A program made the position numbers and the translations under genes. The notes below the pieces were generated by a model that did no database searches, was not told the DNA's origin, and saw only the letters and a program-made list of their open reading frames with translations. A stretch of 10,038 nt of DNA from Sulfurimonas sp. Its GTDB lineage: Bacteria > Campylobacterota > Campylobacteria > Campylobacterales > Sulfurimonadaceae. Where the stretch lies: the NCBI GenBank assembly GCA_027047745.1, contig JALTUB010000384.1, positions 1 to 10,038 of the forward strand. Reading direction: 5' to 3'. This document shows positions 5,828-10,038 of this stretch, one piece after another (the first letter of the stretch is position 1; each line of letters begins with the position of its first letter).

Positions 5828-6766
5828 CTAATTCATAACAGAAATTATAAGAGGGATAATATCATTACTCTTTGTTTTATCAATAAAACCATCAGCACCT
5901 AAAACTTCAGCTTCTCTTTTGTTATTGTCACCAGTCATAGAACTATTTACAATTATAGGTATATCTTTAGATAATGGATTTGCTTTCAATGTTTGAATAA
6001 CTGTAAACCCAGACATCTCTGGCATCTCAATATCTGTTACTATCGCTGGTATATTTTCTGTATTTTCGCCTAATGACTCAACATAATCAACAAGTTTTTT
6101 TCCATTATCAAACATTAGCATATCAATTTTTGCATGTTTAAAAATCTGAGTCAATGCTCTTTGAGCAGTTTTTGAATCTTCTGCGATAAGAACTGTTCCA
6201 TTTTTTAATCTTTGAGGGATGCTCATATCTTTAAGATTTAAACTATTTTCTTCTATATTTACCATAGCTTGAGGGATAACATCAGATAAAAATTTCTCAT
6301 AGTCCAAAACAAGACAGAGACTTCCATCTTCTAGTCTTGTATCATTCATAACAAGCCCATCATCTTTTAGTCTATAAGCATCAGGAGCATGCATCTCGTT
6401 CCAATTTTTCTTCATGACTCTAAAAGCAGACATAATTCTAAGCCCAATAATCACACCATTGAAGTCACAAATCAATATATTTGAACGCTGTACTTCATCT
6501 TTACTTAGCTCAATACCAAGCCAAGATGGAAGATTTAAGATAGGTATCTGTAGATTACGAAGTAGTATCGTACCTACAAGCAGAGGGTGAGCAGATGGAA
6601 TCTGTGTCATGTAATGATTTTTAGACTCAACCACCTCTCTAGTTTTAAATACATTAATAGCATAATAAGCAGAGTCTTCACTCTCACTAACTCTAAAAAC
6701 CAAAAGTTGAAGTTCGTTGTTTTTTGCCAGATTTGTCGCGGCATCAACATTATCCAATACAGACAT
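5828..6766 (-). CDS. cheV: Chemotaxis coupling protein CheV (CheW domain plus receiver domain)
   Basis: A 312-residue soluble protein. Residues about 15-165 form a CheW-like domain (LQLLVFRV, YAINVFKTREVV, LLVGTILLRNLQIPILNLPSWLG, ILICDFNGVIIGLRI), which couples chemoreceptors to the kinase CheA. Residues about 188-312 form a response-regulator receiver domain with the acidic pair Glu196/Asp197 (IAEDS), phospho-acceptor Asp245 (VTDIEMPEMSG), Ser275/Ser276 at the switch position and Lys297 (FIDKT). All receiver residues needed for phosphorylation are present, so coupling is probably tuned by CheA-dependent phosphorylation. AAGGG lies 5 bases before the ATG. Campylobacterota commonly carry several CheV paralogues, and I cannot say which one this is. 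It stands alone, convergent with oadB and divergent from the adaptor gene, with no other chemotaxis gene in the window. Confidence 0.93.
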   Translation of the reverse strand: MSVLDNVDAATNLAKNNELQLLVFRVSESEDSAYYAINVFKTREVVESKNHYMTQIPSAHPLLVGTILLRNLQIPILNLPSWLGIELSKDEVQRSNILICDFNGVIIGLRIMSAFRVMKKNWNEMHAPDAYRLKDDGLVMNDTRLEDGSLCLVLDYEKFLSDVIPQAMVNIEENSLNLKDMSIPQRLKNGTVLIAEDSKTAQRALTQIFKHAKIDMLMFDNGKKLVDYVESLGENTENIPAIVTDIEMPEMSGFTVIQTLKANPLSKDIPIIVNSSMTGDNNKREAEVLGADGFIDKTKSNDIIPLIISVMN

Positions 6767-6793
6767 AAGTACCCTTTTATTAAATATTGATTA

Positions 6794-6803
6794 ATAATAT
6801 CTA
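6794..6803 (-). promoter_or_regulatory. Candidate -10 element for cheV
   Basis: On the minus strand TAGATATTAT (hexamer TATTAT at 6799-6794) differs by one base from the -10 block proposed for oadG. It lies 27 bases upstream of the cheV start codon, so transcription would begin near 6787 with a leader of about 20 bases carrying the AAGGG ribosome-binding site. I saw no sigma-28 or sigma-54 type promoter. AT-rich background limits confidence. Confidence 0.4.
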
Positions 6804-6840
6804 AATTAGAATGAAATACGCATAAATATTAATAATGAAA

Positions 6841-6849
6841 TGCTAAAAT
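6841..6849 (+). promoter_or_regulatory. Candidate extended -10 for the adaptor/molybdoenzyme operon
   Basis: TGCTAAAAT fits TGnTATAAT with one mismatch. Transcription would start near 6856, just ahead of AAAAGG (6863-6868), the ribosome-binding site of the TTG-started adaptor gene. The divergent gap to cheV is 111 bases, and I see no other convincing structure in it. Confidence 0.4.
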
Positions 6850-6877
6850 TTCTATATTTAACAAAAGGTTTATTTAA

Positions 6878-7675
6878 TTGAAATTAATTATTAGCTTACT
6901 ATTTATATCATCATTGCTCTTTTCAAAGGTTTATTACTCCAAAGTAGAACCATACGAACTTCGCTATATATCTTCTAATGTTTCAGGTTTAGTTACATAT
7001 ATAGATGAAAATATGATAGGCAAAAAACTATCATCCAAACCATATTTACTGATAGATGCAGATATTAACAACAAAGAGCTAAAATCAGTTGTTCAAAAAA
7101 TTTCTATCTTAGAAAATAGTGTTGAAGTAGATGATAAGATATTAACAAATCTTAAAGAACTGCTATCTAAAAAAAGAGAAAATTACAAAGAGATAGAGAA
7201 TTTAAAAATAAAATCTCGTATAGAAAAAGATAAAGAGTTTTATGATTTGGTAACAAGTGAAAATTCTTATCTAAATACCCAAAAAGAGATAAATAATTTT
7301 AAAACACAGATAAGTGACTTGGAGTTAAGAAAAGCTCAACTAAAAAGAAATATCAGTGATAAATCATTAAGAGCAAAAGATTATACTCTCTACTCTATAG
7401 ATGTGAAAATCGGACAGGTAGTTAATGTTTCAACTCTGCTTGCAAAAGTGGCTGATACATCTAAAGCAATATTAACTATTTATTTAGACAAAGAGGATGT
7501 AGAAAAAGCAAAAGATAAGGTTATCTACATAAATGACAAAAGAACAAAATACAAAATAGATAGAATTTTAGATATAGCAGATAGTACAAATATCTCTAAA
7601 TACAAAGCACAAATCATAGTAAAATCACCGAAACTCTTCTCTAAACTTGCAAAAATAGAACTAAAAGATAAATAA
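6878..7675 (+). CDS. HlyD-like periplasmic adaptor (membrane fusion protein), TTG start
   Basis: A 265-residue protein with a TTG start. An in-frame TAA lies immediately before the TTG (6875-6877), so it cannot start earlier, and AAAAGG lies 9 bases upstream. Residues 1-16 (MKLIISLLFISSLLFS) look like a Sec signal peptide or N-terminal anchor. NVSGLVTYIDENMIGKKLS (34-52) resembles the first half of the split lipoyl domain of membrane fusion proteins. A Lys/Glu-rich coiled coil follows at about 65-160. The second lipoyl half (170-194: TLYSIDVKIGQVVNVSTLLAK core) and a beta-rich end (197-265) come next. Such proteins bridge an inner-membrane pump to an outer-membrane channel, but neither partner is in the window. 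The first lipoyl half is weak, so a coiled-coil adaptor with another job is possible. The stop is one base before the molybdoenzyme start, so the two are translated together. Confidence 0.65.
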   Translation: MKLIISLLFISSLLFSKVYYSKVEPYELRYISSNVSGLVTYIDENMIGKKLSSKPYLLIDADINNKELKSVVQKISILENSVEVDDKILTNLKELLSKKRENYKEIENLKIKSRIEKDKEFYDLVTSENSYLNTQKEINNFKTQISDLELRKAQLKRNISDKSLRAKDYTLYSIDVKIGQVVNVSTLLAKVADTSKAILTIYLDKEDVEKAKDKVIYINDKRTKYKIDRILDIADSTNISKYKAQIIVKSPKLFSKLAKIELKDK

Positions 7676-7676
7676 G

Positions 7677-9410
7677 ATGAGTAACACTACTGCTTGTCCA
7701 TTGGATTGTTATGACTCATGTTCTATCGTTTATGAAGATGGGAAGATAAAAGCAAATAAAACTGGACTTACAAATGGTTTTTTATGCCCTCACCTAAATC
7801 ACTATGCAAAACATAAAACCATAACAACTCCTAGATACAAGGGAGTAGAAATCACTATGGATGAAGCTCTTTTAAAACTTAAAGAGATACTATCTTCATC
7901 TTATGCAAGTGAAATACTACACTATAGAGGGCATGGAAACTTTGCACTTATGCAAGGAGTAACAGACTATTTTTTTGCATCTTTTGGCTCTTATTTGACA
8001 GATGGAAATTTATGTGATGGAGCTGGTGAGGCTGGTATTATTGAGGGTCGTGGAAGCAATAAGAACATGACACCACAAGAGATAGCAAAGTCTGAAGTTA
8101 TTATATTTTGGGGTAGAAATCCACATACAACTTCATCACATTTACTGCCTCTTATTAAAGATAAAACAGTTATTGTTATCGACCCTGTAAAAACAGAAAT
8201 AGCAAAAAATGCAGATTTATATATTCAGATAAAGCCTCATGCTGATTTATATCTAGCTATGCTACTTACACGCTTTTTACATATAAATGATGCCTGTGAT
8301 GAGGAGTATTTGCAAAAGTATGCAAGTGAGTTTGAAGAGTATTATGAACTTACTCAAAGCATTAGGATAAAAGCGACATTAGAAGAGATGGATGTAACTC
8401 TTGGGCAGATTGGGCAAATCATAGAAATGGTAGAGAACAAAAAAGTTGCTATTGTTTGTGGTGTAGGCATACAAAAGTATGAAGATGGTGCAGATGTCAT
8501 GAGAGCTATAGATGCTTTTGGGGTTGCTTTAGGACTTTTTGGAAAAGAAGGATGTGGTGTAGCATATTTAGGCTCTTCAAGAGCTAATACAACTTCACCA
8601 TTTAATACAAAATCAAAAAGGATTTCTAAGGTAAATACTCCTTTTGATGATTTCAAAACAGTTTTTATACAAGGTTCAAACCCTTTAGCTCAAATGCCAA
8701 ACTCACTACGAGTCAAAGAAGTTATCTCAAGAGTTGAAAATGTTATATATTTTGGTCTTCATGAGAATGAAACAAGTGAGATAGCAACACTTGTAATTCC
8801 TGCTAAAGATTTTTTATCTAAAGATGATATAAGAACATCCTACTCAGACAACTCTTTTCATATCATGAACAAACAAAGAGATAGTCAATATGGTATTAGT
8901 GAGTATGATTTGAGCAAATATCTTTGTGAAGCCTTTGATATAGATATAAAATCAGAAGAAGAGTATCTAAATCACTTTAAAGAGTTTTCTATAAAACAAG
9001 AAGATGGCTCATTTATAGTTAAAGGCAGAGAGGAACAAGCATATAAAAATGGTTTTGATACAGATGATGGAGAATTTTTATTTTTAGAAGAGTTGGAAAA
9101 AATCAAAAGTGAAAATGACAAACTTCATCTTATAACTCCAAAATCTGCCAAAAGTTTAAACTCTCAATTTAGTAGAGACAAATATGTTTATCTTCATAGC
9201 TCTTTGGGTTTCCTTGAAGATAGTATAATATCCATATCATCTAAAAATGGGACTATCAAGTTGCCAGTAAAACATAATGATAATATAAGAAAAGACTCTA
9301 TTTTGATATATAGTGGAACAAAAGGTGTAAATAATCTGACTTCTTCAAAACACTCACTAGATGGCAAAAACGCTATATTTCAAGAGCTTAAAGTTGCTAT
9401 TGACTCTTAA
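7677..9410 (+). CDS. Molybdopterin oxidoreductase (DMSO reductase superfamily), short cytoplasmic type
   Basis: A 577-residue enzyme expected to carry bis-molybdopterin cofactor and one 4Fe-4S cluster. The cluster motif is at the extreme N-terminus: Cys7, Cys11, Cys15 (ACPLDCYDSC) and Cys37 (GFLCPH), spacing C-x3-C-x3-C-x21-C. Cofactor-binding signatures follow: IIFWGRNPHTTSSH (142-155), VIVIDPVKTEIAKNADLYI (165-183), IQGSNPLAQMP, and a C-terminal domain with LITPKSAKSLNSQF and a GVNNLTSS segment. Cys113 in GNLCDGAGEAG is at about the position of the molybdenum ligand in nitrate reductases and formate dehydrogenases. No twin-arginine signal is present, so it is probably cytoplasmic. It is shorter than most relatives, and no iron-sulfur electron-transfer or membrane subunit follows. 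Substrate unknown; the motif resembles uncharacterised relatives more than any named reductase. No good ribosome-binding site precedes its ATG, so translation likely depends on the adaptor gene one base upstream. Confidence 0.85.
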   Translation: MSNTTACPLDCYDSCSIVYEDGKIKANKTGLTNGFLCPHLNHYAKHKTITTPRYKGVEITMDEALLKLKEILSSSYASEILHYRGHGNFALMQGVTDYFFASFGSYLTDGNLCDGAGEAGIIEGRGSNKNMTPQEIAKSEVIIFWGRNPHTTSSHLLPLIKDKTVIVIDPVKTEIAKNADLYIQIKPHADLYLAMLLTRFLHINDACDEEYLQKYASEFEEYYELTQSIRIKATLEEMDVTLGQIGQIIEMVENKKVAIVCGVGIQKYEDGADVMRAIDAFGVALGLFGKEGCGVAYLGSSRANTTSPFNTKSKRISKVNTPFDDFKTVFIQGSNPLAQMPNSLRVKEVISRVENVIYFGLHENETSEIATLVIPAKDFLSKDDIRTSYSDNSFHIMNKQRDSQYGISEYDLSKYLCEAFDIDIKSEEEYLNHFKEFSIKQEDGSFIVKGREEQAYKNGFDTDDGEFLFLEELEKIKSENDKLHLITPKSAKSLNSQFSRDKYVYLHSSLGFLEDSIISISSKNGTIKLPVKHNDNIRKDSILIYSGTKGVNNLTSSKHSLDGKNAIFQELKVAIDS

Positions 9411-9416
9411 CTAAAA

Positions 9417-9445
9417 TATAATTTTAAAGTTCTTTTAGTTACAAT
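9417..9445 (+). promoter_or_regulatory. Candidate promoter(s) for the GAF-domain gene
   Basis: Two possible -10 elements lie between the molybdoenzyme stop and the GAF gene: TATAAT at 9417-9422 and TACAAT at 9440-9445. The second would start transcription near 9452, about 24 bases before the ATG. No terminator is visible after the molybdoenzyme gene, so read-through from upstream is also possible. Confidence 0.4.
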
Positions 9446-9460
9446 ATATAAACTTTAAAA
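9422..9460. repeat. 10-bp inverted repeat around the GAF gene promoter
   Basis: TTTTAAAGTT (9422-9431) and AACTTTAAAA (9451-9460) are perfect inverted copies separated by 19 bases. The spacer contains the TACAAT -10 candidate. With a long spacer it is a poor terminator but has the geometry of a two-half-site operator. AT-rich composition makes chance occurrence fairly easy. Confidence 0.4.
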
Positions 9461-9475
9461 CAAGGAAGTTTTTAA

Positions 9476-10038
9476 ATGGGAGATACAAGTAACTCTTGTA
9501 AAGCATTGGATAGTTATGAACTAGATGAAATAAGTATTTCTTCACAAGAGTATAATGATATTTTGGATATTCAACAGATTGTACTTGGTATGCTTGCTTA
9601 TCATGGAGATTATCAAGACATCTTAGATACTTTATGCTCCTTAGCTGAAAAACTACTTCCAAACTCTGTTGCTTCCATAATGCTAAAAGATGAACAAACA
9701 GGTCTTATGAGCGTTCTATCAGCCCCATCAATTCCACAAGCAGGTCATGATGCACTTTCAAACTTAAAACCTGGACCCGGTGGTGGCTCTTGTGGTAATG
9801 CTGTCTTTAAAGCTGAAGCACAATATGTTTTAAATACCTTTAAAGATGAAAGATGGATAGACTTAAAAAAAGTTGCTGTGGACTACAATATCTGTTCATG
9901 CTGGTCTATGCCCGTAAAGGACAACAAAAACAATACAATCGGTACATTTGCACTATCTTCTTTTGAACATCGATCCCCTGCTCCTTTTCATAAGAAGTTG
10001 CTAGAGACTGCAGCATATATTGTAAATATAGTGTTAAA
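9476..10038 (+). CDS. GAF-domain signalling protein (partial, 3' end outside window)
   Basis: The frame opens at ATG 9476, with AAGGA 9 bases upstream, and stays open for 187 codons to the right edge. It starts MGDTSNSCKALDSYELDEIS. Residues about 28-187 form a GAF domain of the type with PGPGGGSCGNAVF (99-111), a DERWIDLKKVAVDYNI helix (124-139), SCWSMPVKD (141-149) and IGTFALSSFEHRSPAP (155-170). This variant is common at the front of diguanylate cyclases, phosphodiesterases and sensor kinases, where it binds a small ligand or cofactor. The output domain lies beyond the window, so I cannot name the activity. No signal peptide or membrane helix is visible in the part present, so this portion is probably cytoplasmic. 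An open frame on the opposite strand (9435-9662) is a shadow. Confidence 0.85.
   Translation, partial: MGDTSNSCKALDSYELDEISISSQEYNDILDIQQIVLGMLAYHGDYQDILDTLCSLAEKLLPNSVASIMLKDEQTGLMSVLSAPSIPQAGHDALSNLKPGPGGGSCGNAVFKAEAQYVLNTFKDERWIDLKKVAVDYNICSCWSMPVKDNKNNTIGTFALSSFEHRSPAPFHKKLLETAAYIVNIVL

Noticed and set aside
6587..6790. 67-codon plus-strand frame over the cheV start
   Set aside because: Antisense to the CheW domain and the cheV promoter, with no ribosome-binding site.
8354..8656. 100-codon minus-strand frame inside the molybdoenzyme gene
   Set aside because: Antisense to cofactor-binding sequence, with no start-site support. Length alone is not evidence.

Overview
The window looks like a chromosomal segment of a free-living Campylobacterota (former Epsilonproteobacteria), most plausibly Sulfurimonas or a close relative. 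This rests on strongly AT-rich DNA, short intergenic gaps, -10 elements without a recognisable -35 box, an OadA/PycB protein that from memory closely resembles the Campylobacter jejuni PycB, a CheV protein, and an HPt-like domain of a type I associate with Sulfurimonas. The genus is inference. I see no insertion sequence, CRISPR array, tRNA, rRNA or phage gene.

Layout. (1) 2-343 (+): C-terminal part of a protein ending in an HPt-like domain. (2) 347-2175 (-): a three-gene run read right to left: malic enzyme, a 98-residue two-helix membrane protein, and a 57-residue one-helix membrane protein that starts with GTG. Its stop codon lies 3 bases from that of the HPt gene. (3) 2176-2413: a 238-base divergent control region with an extended -10 for the malic enzyme and a -10 plus a 5'-leader hairpin for the oad genes. 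(4) 2414-5781 (+): oadG-oadA-oadB, a sodium-translocating oxaloacetate decarboxylase (gamma, biotinylated alpha, beta), tightly spaced and closed by a 12-bp hairpin. (5) 5828-6766 (-): cheV. (6) 6878-9410 (+): a TTG-started periplasmic adaptor (HlyD-like) followed one base later by a short cytoplasmic molybdopterin oxidoreductase. (7) 9476 to the end (+): start of a GAF-domain signalling protein, cut by the window edge, with an inverted repeat around its likely promoter.

How it fits together. The divergent mae and oad units act on the pyruvate/oxaloacetate/malate node. Malic enzyme links malate with pyruvate and CO2. OadGAB links oxaloacetate with pyruvate and CO2 and couples this to sodium movement. 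In an organism running a reductive TCA cycle, either could work in the carboxylating or decarboxylating direction. OadA could also act as the PycB half of a two-subunit pyruvate carboxylase if a PycA is encoded elsewhere. CheV, the HPt-like protein and the GAF protein are signalling genes scattered between the metabolic units.

Most worth a second look: the two small membrane proteins trailing the malic enzyme, especially the 57-residue one, and the pairing of an orphan membrane-fusion protein with a short, apparently cytoplasmic molybdoenzyme.
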